Program-made: the position numbers and the translations under genes
Notes under the pieces: generated by a model
What the model saw: only the letters and a program-made list of their open reading frames with translations
What the model was told of the DNA's origin: nothing
The model's database searches: none
From: Pseudomonadota bacterium
GTDB taxonomy: Bacteria; Pseudomonadota; Gammaproteobacteria; Burkholderiales; Casimicrobiaceae
Assembly: GCA_022709775.1 (NCBI GenBank)
Contig: JAKLIE010000174.1
Span: 1 to 5,102, forward strand
Length of the DNA stretch: 5,102 nt
Direction: 5' to 3'
In this document: positions 1-5,102 of the stretch, one piece after another
Layout: each line of letters starts with the position of its first letter
Numbering within the stretch: the first letter of the stretch is position 1

Positions 1-1107
1 GGCTCCGGGCCGGCCGGCATCGACGGCAGTGCTACCAGCGGCAGCACCAACTTCTTCATCCCCGAATTCGGCATCAACTGGCGCTACAGCCCGGAGCTGG
101 CTTTCGGCCTGACGGTGTATGGCAACGGCGGCATGAACACGAACTACCCGGGCGGGCAGATCCCCGCGGCCAGCGCCTGCGCGCAGTTCAATCCGACGGC
201 GGGGCCGTACAACCTGCTGTGCGGCAACGGCAATCTCGGGGTCGACCTGATGCAGCTGATGATCGCGCCCTACGTGTCGTGGCAGTTCGTGCCCGGCCAC
301 TCTGTCGGCATCGCGCCGATCATCACCTACCAGCGCTTCAAGGCCGATGGCCTGCAGGCGTTCGACAACCCGATGCTGTCGACGAGCCCGGGCAACGTGA
401 CCAACAACGGCTACGACGACGCGTGGGGCGTCGGCGTGCGCGTCGGCTACATGGGCAAGATCAACCAGTACTTCGCCGTCGGCGTCGCGTACGCGAGCAA
501 GGTCGACATGGGGAGCTTCGACAAGTACAAGGGCCTGTTCGCCGAGAGCGGCGGCTTCGACATCCCGTCGTCCTTCGTCGTGGGCGCCACGCTCACGCCG
601 GACGACCGCTGGACGATCGCGCTGGACTTCGAGCGGATCTTCTACGACGACACGCCTTCGGTGAGCAACCGCAGCGCGCTCATCTACAACTGCGCCGGCG
701 GCCAGTCGAGCAACTGCCTCGGCGGCAGCAGCGGCGCGGGCTTCGGCTGGCAGAACGTCGACGTCTGGAAGCTCGGCGTCCAGTACAGGCTCAACGACGC
801 GTGGACGCTGCGTGCCGGCTACAACCACAGCGACAACCCGATCGAGGCGCAGGACGTGACGTTCAACATCCTCGCCCCGGGCGTGATGAAGAGCCACTAC
901 ACGCTCGGTACGACCTGGAAGATCGACCGCATGTCCGAGATCACCGGCGCGTTCATGTACGCGCCGCGGGAGTCGGTGACGGGCGCCAGCCTGCTGAACG
1001 GGTTCGTCAACGGCCAGCTGCCCCCGGGCGCCCCGCCGATGAACGCGAGCGAGACGATCAGCATGCGGCAGTACGAGCTGGGGATCGCGTACCAGCGCCG
1101 GTTCTGA
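1..1107 (+). CDS. OmpP1/FadL/TodX-family outer-membrane transport protein (C-terminal part, 5' truncated)
   Basis: The frame is open from base 1, so the gene begins upstream and the first GTG at 115 is an internal Val; 368 codons are visible, ending in TGA at 1105-1107. The protein is a long-chain fatty acid/hydrophobic compound channel of the FadL type, a 14-stranded outer-membrane beta-barrel. Supporting features are the early FFIPEFG segment, the YGNGGMNTNYPGG block typical of this family, alternating aromatic/polar strands, FKADGLQAF, FNILAPGV, and a final strand ending in an aromatic residue (YQRRF-stop), the BAM recognition signal. Two Cys pairs (codons 60 and 74; 231 and 239) lie in probable surface loops and could form disulfides. 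The signal peptide and N-terminal hatch are not in the window. The family handles fatty acids, alkanes or aromatic hydrocarbons; the actual substrate cannot be read here. Family assignment is confident, substrate unknown. Confidence 0.93.
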   Translation, partial: GSGPAGIDGSATSGSTNFFIPEFGINWRYSPELAFGLTVYGNGGMNTNYPGGQIPAASACAQFNPTAGPYNLLCGNGNLGVDLMQLMIAPYVSWQFVPGHSVGIAPIITYQRFKADGLQAFDNPMLSTSPGNVTNNGYDDAWGVGVRVGYMGKINQYFAVGVAYASKVDMGSFDKYKGLFAESGGFDIPSSFVVGATLTPDDRWTIALDFERIFYDDTPSVSNRSALIYNCAGGQSSNCLGGSSGAGFGWQNVDVWKLGVQYRLNDAWTLRAGYNHSDNPIEAQDVTFNILAPGVMKSHYTLGTTWKIDRMSEITGAFMYAPRESVTGASLLNGFVNGQLPPGAPPMNASETISMRQYELGIAYQRRF

Positions 1108-1135
1108 TGCGCCGCTGACCCGAAGGCCGTAACGC

Positions 1136-1162
1136 GCGCGCCCGGGCACCCCCCGGGCGCGC
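1136..1162 (+). terminator. GC-rich hairpin between convergent genes, probable terminator
   Basis: A perfect 11-bp inverted repeat, GCGCGCCCGGG (1136-1146) and CCCGGGCGCGC (1152-1162), flanks a 5-nt loop. It is followed on the plus strand by TGCATTTCC, a short and impure T tract. It starts 28 nt after the porin stop and lies 32 nt past the minus-strand stop at 1195, so it could serve both converging transcripts. The minus-strand side has almost no T run, so termination there would be less efficient or Rho-assisted. Seen directly; the function is inferred. Confidence 0.75.
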
Positions 1163-1194
1163 TGCATTTCCGGGCAGCGGAAGGCGCGGGTGCG

Positions 1195-2238
1195 CTACAG
1201 ACGCAACGCGTCGTCGAGCGCCAACGCTTCGACGGCCAGTTCGCCGTCGTCGCCTGCTATCGCGTCGAGGACCACGCCGCACGCGCGGCGCCAGTGCTCC
1301 GCCCCGACCTCTGCCGTCGCGAGCAGCGCCTGCCCCCGATCGCCGCCGCGCCACGCGAGGTACGCTTCCTGCGCGCGCGGGAACAGCTCGCGGCGCATGC
1401 CGTCCAGGTTCGCGAACCACAGGTGCAGCGACGCATCCGCCTTGCGCTCGACGAGCTCGGGCAGCGTCACGAGGCAGTCGGCGAGGTGGTCGCGCACCGC
1501 GCGCATGAGGATGGAGGCGCCGCGACGCTCGAGCCCGCAGAGCGACCCCTCCCATGCCGGGCCGAGCAGCGCCGCGGCCTCGTGCTCGCCCACTTCGTGC
1601 AGGATCAGCGTCTCGGTCTCGGCCGCGACCATGCGCCCGAGCGCCGCAGCCGAGCCTTCCTCGTAGCCATGCGCGTCGAGCGCGGCCTTCAGCGCGCCGT
1701 CGCTGCGCCTGACCGCCCACGCCTCGGCCTTCTCCCACAGCACGCGGGCGAGCGACTCCTGGCGCACGTAGATCGTGTCGCCGCGCATCGCGGCCGGCGC
1801 GGCGTCGAGGTCGCGCGCAAGCTCGCGGCCGGCGACGAGCACCCGCGCCCCGCCACGCCGCTCCTCGCGCTCGAGCGCTGCGACGAAGAACTGGGGCTTG
1901 CCGAACCGTCCGAGCCCGGCGCCGTAGACCAGCCCCTCCGGCACCAGCGCGCGATTGACCGCCTCCACGTCGTAGGGATCGACGGCCCGCGCGCCGACCG
2001 GCAGCGGGCGATAGTCGGCGTCCTCGAGCGCCGCCCACGCCGACTCGCGCGCCGCGAGCCACGCGCCGACGTCGGCGCGCACGAGCGGCTCGCCCAGCGC
2101 CACGCCGCGCTCCCAGCGGTAGTACTCGCGCATCGCGAGCAGGTAGGTGCACATCGTCATCTCGCGCGCGTGCCGCGCGTCGGAGATCGCGCAGTTCGTG
2201 CGCACCGCGGCGACCAGGTCGTCGTGCGCCGGCGTCAC
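1195..2238 (-). CDS. Conserved hypothetical protein, resembles Sfum_1244 family
   Basis: 347 aa, ending in TAG. The open frame extends to 2598, but that extension is low-complexity Arg/Ala/Gly and overlaps the gene upstream; a GTG at 2236-2238 preceded by AAGGA six bases away is the convincing start. The N-terminus (NCAISDARHA, CTYLLAMREYYRWERG at about 15-45) matches my recollection of the uncharacterised Sfum_1244 family; no function is known to me. The protein is soluble with no signal or membrane segment and looks largely helical. Residues 214-219 read HEVGEH; His251, Asp254, Cys255 and His272 lie in later helices, so a metal site is possible but unproven. HEVGEH is neither the zincin HExxH nor the inverse HxxEH. 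The GTG start overlaps the stop of the preceding gene by 4 nt (GTGA), indicating translational coupling as the last gene of the operon. Confidence 0.85.
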   Translation of the reverse strand: MTPAHDDLVAAVRTNCAISDARHAREMTMCTYLLAMREYYRWERGVALGEPLVRADVGAWLAARESAWAALEDADYRPLPVGARAVDPYDVEAVNRALVPEGLVYGAGLGRFGKPQFFVAALEREERRGGARVLVAGRELARDLDAAPAAMRGDTIYVRQESLARVLWEKAEAWAVRRSDGALKAALDAHGYEEGSAAALGRMVAAETETLILHEVGEHEAAALLGPAWEGSLCGLERRGASILMRAVRDHLADCLVTLPELVERKADASLHLWFANLDGMRRELFPRAQEAYLAWRGGDRGQALLATAEVGAEHWRRACGVVLDAIAGDDGELAVEALALDDALRL

Positions 2239-2681
2239 CAGTCGTCCTTCGCGCGATGACGCCGCCGCCCCTGCCAGCCGGCGACCGACGCGACGATCGA
2301 CGGCCACGGCAGCTCCGCGAGGCTTCCCCGGCGCGCCATCTCGCCGGCGACGAGCCGGTGCACGTCGGCCTCCGCCTCGCCTGCGCACGCGCGCAAGCCC
2401 GCGAGCCCGCCGCATTGCAGCTTCATCGCCACCGCGTGCGGCAGCGGCGCCGCCGCCGTGAGCTTCAGCGCGAACGCGGCACGCTCGCGCAGCAGCGCCG
2501 CGAACGTCTCGCAGTTCGCTCGCGCCACCGGCGACGTGCAGCCGATCGTCTCCCGCTCGGCCAGCGCGCGGCGTGCCGACGTCGCGCAGGCAGCGCATCC
2601 GGCCAGAACCGCCTTCGCGAAGATGCAGGGCAGCGGCGTCGATGCGTCGCGCGCCTCCCGGAATGCCGCCTCGTCGACCAT
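2235..2681 (-). CDS. Cysteine-rich hypothetical protein
   Basis: 148 aa, ATG at 2679-2681 to TGA at 2235-2237. I do not recognise a named family, although similar proteins seem to accompany Sfum_1244-like genes in betaproteobacteria (recall only). Seven Cys are present at 19, 29, 32, 48, 57, 90 and 99, including a CxxC pair (29/32) and a CGG at 90-92. This is far above the average for a cytoplasmic GC-rich protein and no signal peptide is visible, so metal or Fe-S binding is a reasonable guess; disulfides in an exported protein are less likely. The centre and C-terminus look helical and the extreme C-terminus is basic (GRRRHRAKDDW). The longer open frame reaching 3500 is discarded because it runs through two other genes. 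The nearest Shine-Dalgarno, GGAG at 2684-2687, is only 2 nt from ATG, which is unusually close, but no other in-frame start exists nearby. It begins 23 nt after the upstream stop and overlaps the next gene by 4 nt. Confidence 0.82.
   Translation of the reverse strand: MVDEAAFREARDASTPLPCIFAKAVLAGCAACATSARRALAERETIGCTSPVARANCETFAALLRERAAFALKLTAAAPLPHAVAMKLQCGGLAGLRACAGEAEADVHRLVAGEMARRGSLAELPWPSIVASVAGWQGRRRHRAKDDW
2245..2249 (-). promoter_or_regulatory. Ribosome binding site deciding the GTG start at 2238
   Basis: AAGGA on the minus strand, six bases before GTG at 2238. It lies inside the end of the preceding gene and supports this start over the much longer 467-codon open frame. Confidence 0.7.
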
Positions 2682-2704
2682 TTCTCCGGGCCCCGTCGCC
2701 GGGA

Positions 2705-2929
2705 CTATTCGTCGCCCTCGAGGCCGGGCCTGGGCGCGCGCTCCTGCGTCAGCAGGTCCTCGGCCTCGAAGTCGGTCGCGGCGAAGATGACCTTGACCGT
2801 GCAATCCGGCGGCAGGTCGGGGCTCGTGCGGAGCGCCTTCGCGCGCACCGACGCGTCGCGGAACGAAGCGAGCTCGTCGACCTTCTCGAGGCCGCCGTAG
2901 CGGTGGATGCGATAGACGAAGTACGGCAC
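2705..2929 (-). CDS. Small conserved hypothetical protein (74 aa)
   Basis: 74 aa, GTG start at 2927-2929 and TAG stop at 2705-2707. The start is supported by GGGAGA six bases upstream. The N-terminus MPYFVYRI is a short hydrophobic beta strand, followed by a helix rich in charged residues (about 13-34), a strand with TVKVIFA (44-50), a helix FEAEDLL (54-60) and a tail PRPGLEGDE. This suggests a small alpha/beta fold. One Cys (43); no signal peptide or membrane segment. It reminds me of short uncharacterised proteins found beside ferredoxin-reductase genes in Azoarcus/Thauera-like bacteria, but no function is known to me. It sits 27 nt after the S24-like gene and 23 nt before the Cys-rich gene, so it is probably co-transcribed. 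It could act as an accessory or interaction partner (inference). Confidence 0.85.
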   Translation of the reverse strand: MPYFVYRIHRYGGLEKVDELASFRDASVRAKALRTSPDLPPDCTVKVIFAATDFEAEDLLTQERAPRPGLEGDE

Positions 2930-2935
2930 GACACA

Positions 2936-2941
2936 TCTCCC
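2936..2941 (-). promoter_or_regulatory. Ribosome binding site deciding the GTG start at 2929
   Basis: GGGAGA on the minus strand, six bases from GTG at 2929. It lies in the 27-nt gap after the S24-like gene. A near-by ATG at 2934-2936 is in another frame and would read a shadow frame. Confidence 0.7.
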
Positions 2942-2956
2942 GGGACGCGGCCGGCG

Positions 2957-3328
2957 TCACTCGACGTAGCGTTTCGCGGCCCGGCGTCGGCCGGGACTGC
3001 TCTTCTGGATCACGACCCCGCGCACCGGAGCGAGATCGGGAATCGCGACGGCCGGCCACCCCGCGCCCAGCGCGCGCAGCTCCCAGCCGCCCTCGGTGCG
3101 CGCGAGCCGGCGCAGCGTCCACCCGTCCTGGAGTTCCGCGACGACGAAGGAGCCGTCGGACGCGAGCCCTTCCGGCTCGACGACGATGATCTCGCCTTCG
3201 GCGAACTCCGGCGCCATGCTGTCGCCCAGCACCATCAGAACGAACGGCTCCGCGCCGCTGCAGTCGCCCTCCTCGTCGTGCGCGGCCGGCGCCGCCGGCA
3301 CGATCGGGATCACCTTCGGGCGTTCCAT
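2957..3328 (-). CDS. Stand-alone S24/LexA-like peptidase-fold protein, probably catalytically altered
   Basis: 123 aa, ATG at 3326-3328 to TGA at 2957-2959. It contains the LexA/UmuD/S24 C-terminal fold: FVLMVLGDSMAPEF with the family Ser at 37, EGEIIVV (45-50), DGSFVVAEL (58-66) and a terminal strand VRGVVIQ (102-108). It lacks the N-terminal helix-turn-helix of LexA and CI repressors and has no obvious Ala-Gly or Cys-Gly self-cleavage site. The segment equivalent to LexA's TVKRL reads TLRRL (71-75), so the general-base Lys is replaced by Arg73. Classical Ser/Lys autoproteolysis is therefore doubtful. The C-terminus is basic. The start is uncertain: an in-frame GTG at 3335-3337 would overlap the upstream stop by 4 nt (GTGA) and add three residues; neither start has a strong Shine-Dalgarno. 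The position directly after a reductase with an HTH-like N-terminus suggests that the two work together (inference). Confidence 0.87.
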   Translation of the reverse strand: MERPKVIPIVPAAPAAHDEEGDCSGAEPFVLMVLGDSMAPEFAEGEIIVVEPEGLASDGSFVVAELQDGWTLRRLARTEGGWELRALGAGWPAVAIPDLAPVRGVVIQKSSPGRRRAAKRYVE

Positions 3329-3333
3329 CGCCG

Positions 3334-4803
3334 TCACGCCACCGTGGTGCGGATCTGCGCGGGGGGGACACCGGCCGCCGCAAGCGCCGTGCGAGCCGCA
3401 TCGACGAACGCTGCCGGGCCCGCGACGTAGACGTCGTGCCGAGGCAGGGGCAGCGCCTTCGCCATCGCCAGGACGACCGTCGGCGCGCCCGACGCGCCAT
3501 CCGCGGCGGCGTGTCCCTGATAGCGGAAGCCGTCGAACGCGGCGGCCCACGCGCGGCACTGGTTCGCGTGATAGTGGCCGTCGGGCCGCGTCGCGAGCCA
3601 GTCGAGCGACATCGTCGGCGCCGCGTCGATCGCGATCGCGTGCTCGATCAGGCTCTTGATCGGCGCGTAGCCCGTGTCGCACGCGACGAACGCGAGCGGC
3701 CGCCCGCCGTCCGCGAGCACGAAGTCGCCCGTCGGCCCCCACAGCGTCAGCGAATCGGCCGGACGGAATGCCGCGTCGAAGAACATCGACGCGAGCGCGT
3801 CGCCGGGGTCGCGGGCAACGTGGAAGTGCAGGTTGCGGTCGTCGCAGGGGCAGCTCGCGATCGGCCAGGTCGCGCGCGCGTCGACGCCGCCCGCGCCCCC
3901 GTAGAGCGTCGCGCTCTGGCCGGCGAGGAAGCGCAGGCGGCTGCCTCGCGGCGTCTGCACGTGGACGAGCAGCGTGTCGGGCGCGAGCGGGGCCACCGAG
4001 CGCACGCGCACCTCGACCTCCTGCTCGGGGATCTCGGAGGGCCCCTGCGCCTCGAGCGTCTCGATCACGATCTCGCTCGATGCGGCCGAGTGCGCGCACA
4101 GCAGCGTGTGGCCCTGCAGCCGCTCCGCTTCGGAGAGCGGATAGTCGAACGGCATCATCTTCACGACGTCGCCCGAGATCACGCGCGCCTTGCACAGGCC
4201 GCAGGTGCCGTTGCCGCAGCCGTAATTGAGCTTGAGCCCCGCCTTGAGTCCCGCCTGCAGCAGCGTGTCGCGCCCCTCCACGAAGTAGACGCGGCCGCTG
4301 GGGCGCACCGTGACCTGCGCCGAGACGATCTTCAGCACGTCGTCCATGACCGTCAGCGCGTCGACCGGTTCGGTCGCGAGCACCTGCGCGAGGCCGCCGT
4401 CGAGGGCGGCGTGAAGCTCCTCGAGCGCGATCGACGGCGACTCGACGGCCAGCGCCTCGATGCGCGCACGCAGCGCGACGACGAGCTCATGGTAGCGCGC
4501 GAGGTGCGTCCGCGCGTCGGCGAGCTCGCGGCTCTGCGCGAACAGACGCTGCGCGAGGACGTCCTGGGGCGGCAGCACGCGCTCCTGCACGCGCCGGCCG
4601 AACGCCTCCTCGCGGACCTTCGCGGTGCGCTCGAACGCGCCCGAGTCGTCGGGGCGCCAGTCGGGATAGAGCTTCGCGAGGCCATCAAGCGAGACCAGCC
4701 CGTCGTTCGTCGCGAGCCGCCCGTCGGCCACGTCGCGCTGCAGTACCCCGCGCGGCACGCCGATCAGGCGCGCGGCCCGCGACAGCGTCACCCAAGGCGT
4801 CAT
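3334..4803 (-). CDS. 2Fe-2S ferredoxin/FAD/NAD oxidoreductase with N-terminal helix-turn-helix-like segment
   Basis: 489 aa, ATG at 4801-4803 with GGAGG 4 nt upstream. Order: a MerR/excisionase-like helix-turn-helix candidate (about 4-46, WVTLSRAARLIGVPRGVLQ then short wing-like strands); a charged helical linker (55-135); a plant-type 2Fe-2S domain with Cys196-x4-Cys201-x2-Cys204-x31-Cys236; an FNR-type FAD domain (about 265-360, RFLAGQ at 291-296); and an NAD domain (about 368-489, DTGYAP at 376-381, VYVAGP at 458-463). The C-terminal half resembles CDP-6-deoxy-glucoseen reductases and oxygenase reductases that pass electrons from NAD(P)H via FAD to 2Fe-2S. The neighbours do not include oxygenase or deoxysugar genes, so those names should not be transferred. 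Motifs are divergent: the usual RxYS is replaced around ATWPIAS (311-317), and the usual CGP by AGP. It is the first complete gene of the operon; the partner accepting the electrons is unknown. Confidence 0.92.
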   Translation of the reverse strand: MTPWVTLSRAARLIGVPRGVLQRDVADGRLATNDGLVSLDGLAKLYPDWRPDDSGAFERTAKVREEAFGRRVQERVLPPQDVLAQRLFAQSRELADARTHLARYHELVVALRARIEALAVESPSIALEELHAALDGGLAQVLATEPVDALTVMDDVLKIVSAQVTVRPSGRVYFVEGRDTLLQAGLKAGLKLNYGCGNGTCGLCKARVISGDVVKMMPFDYPLSEAERLQGHTLLCAHSAASSEIVIETLEAQGPSEIPEQEVEVRVRSVAPLAPDTLLVHVQTPRGSRLRFLAGQSATLYGGAGGVDARATWPIASCPCDDRNLHFHVARDPGDALASMFFDAAFRPADSLTLWGPTGDFVLADGGRPLAFVACDTGYAPIKSLIEHAIAIDAAPTMSLDWLATRPDGHYHANQCRAWAAAFDGFRYQGHAAADGASGAPTVVLAMAKALPLPRHDVYVAGPAAFVDAARTALAAAGVPPAQIRTTVA

Positions 4804-4902
4804 TCCCCCTCCACGAAGTCGACGCGTCGCGCATCCCGACCACGGCGCCGCGCGCGCGAGCGTCGCGACCGCGCAACCGACGGCCCGCGGCGCGACCCCC
4901 GG
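4804..4902. other. 99-nt intergenic gap, no clear promoter or terminator
   Basis: This gap lies between two minus-strand genes. It is very GC-rich, and apart from the ribosome binding site near 4808 I see no AT-rich -10 box, no convincing hairpin with a T tract and no obvious operator. It may hold an internal promoter that cannot be read by eye, or simply be an intra-operon spacer. Confidence 0.5.
4808..4812 (-). promoter_or_regulatory. Ribosome binding site of the oxidoreductase gene
   Basis: GGAGG on the minus strand, 4 nt from ATG at 4803. It is the strongest Shine-Dalgarno in the run and supports inclusion of the HTH-like N-terminus in the protein. Confidence 0.7.
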
Positions 4903-5102
4903 TCACGGCTTCCGCGCGACGCCTTCCAGCATCTGCATCGTCGTGTCCGGATGTCGCATGATCGTCATGAACTGGCCCATGCCGAGTTCGGGCCAACCGA
5001 GCGCCGTGCGGTAGCGGCCGTAGAGTCCGTAGACCTTGTTGTCGACGATCCAGATCTCCCACGGAAGTGCCGCCGCGTTGTCCGCGCCGATCCTGTTCAC
5101 CC
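4903..5102 (-). CDS. Unrecognised protein, C-terminal 66 residues (5' truncated)
   Basis: The frame is open to the window edge on the minus strand and stops at TGA 4903-4905. The GTG at 5098-5100 is probably an internal Val rather than the start, since the frame continues off the edge. The visible part is well-ordered protein rather than GC-shadow sequence: WEIWIVDNKVYGLYGRYR, then GWPELGMGQFMTIM and RHPDTT, with balanced aromatic, acidic and hydrophobic residues. No domain family is recognised. No Cys and no membrane segment are seen in this part. It is co-directional with, and 99 nt upstream of, the oxidoreductase gene, so it may be the preceding operon member. What the missing N-terminus contains is unknown. 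Confidence 0.78.
   Translation of the reverse strand, partial: VNRIGADNAAALPWEIWIVDNKVYGLYGRYRTALGWPELGMGQFMTIMRHPDTTMQMLEGVARKP

Noticed and set aside
219..1118. Plus-strand open frame of 299 codons inside the porin
   Set aside because: Frame-shifted shadow of the porin with an Arg-rich translation; the porin frame gives clear FadL-family sequence.
1058..2152. Minus-strand open frame of 364 codons in another frame
   Set aside because: Same-strand shadow of the Sfum_1244-like gene, highly Arg/Ala/Gly-rich; it also runs across the terminator and into the porin's 3' end.
1294..2259. Plus-strand open frame of 321 codons
   Set aside because: It is antisense to the Sfum_1244-like gene, and its composition is dominated by Arg/Ala/Leu/His from complementary GC-biased codons.
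2239..2598. N-terminal extension of the Sfum_1244-like protein
   Set aside because: It overlaps the Cys-rich gene almost completely and is low-complexity; the GTG at 2238 has a good ribosome binding site.
2573..3430. Plus-strand open frame of 285 codons
   Set aside because: It lies antisense to four minus-strand genes; the translation is Arg/Ala/Pro-rich low complexity, typical of GC-rich shadow frames, with no domain.
3334..4803. Naming the oxidoreductase as a deoxysugar (CDP-6-deoxy-glucoseen) reductase
   Set aside because: Only the general domain layout matches; no deoxysugar or LPS genes are nearby, and an N-terminal HTH-like region is present.
1..5102. CRISPR arrays, tRNA or rRNA genes, insertion sequences
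   Set aside because: No regularly spaced direct repeats, no cloverleaf-like sequences, no transposase motifs or terminal inverted repeats were seen.

Overview
This is a GC-rich window (visibly around 70% G+C) with strongly GC-biased third codon positions. Dense spurious open frames lie on both strands. The outer-membrane FadL/OmpP1-type porin, the GC content and the style of the minus-strand genes suggest a betaproteobacterium (Rhodocyclales/Burkholderiales-like). That placement is inferred from recall of similar proteins, not from a search.

Layout: positions 1-1107 (+) hold the C-terminal part of an OmpP1/FadL/TodX-family outer-membrane transport protein. Its 5' end lies outside the window. 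Positions 1108-1194 form a convergent intergenic gap with a strong 11-bp GC hairpin, probably a terminator. Positions 1195-4803 (-) form a compact run of five co-directional genes. In transcription order they are: a 489-aa protein joining an N-terminal helix-turn-helix-like segment to a complete 2Fe-2S ferredoxin/FAD/NAD oxidoreductase; a 123-aa stand-alone LexA/S24-like domain; a 74-aa small protein; a 148-aa cysteine-rich protein; and a 347-aa protein resembling the uncharacterised Sfum_1244 family. Two junctions show 4-nt GTGA overlaps (one certain, one possible) and the other gaps are 23-27 nt, so this is very likely one operon. Positions 4804-4902 are a 99-nt gap with no clear promoter. 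Positions 4903-5102 (-) hold the C-terminal end of an unrecognised protein that may head the same operon.

The operon is the interesting part. None of its members has an obvious metabolic substrate. It combines a putative DNA-binding electron-transfer flavo-iron-sulfur protein, a LexA-type fold whose general-base Lys is replaced by Arg, a protein with seven Cys, and a helical protein with an HExxEH motif. A redox-sensing or metal/Fe-S-related function is a reasonable hypothesis, but nothing in the window proves it. The porin is on the opposite strand, is separated by the terminator and is probably functionally unrelated.
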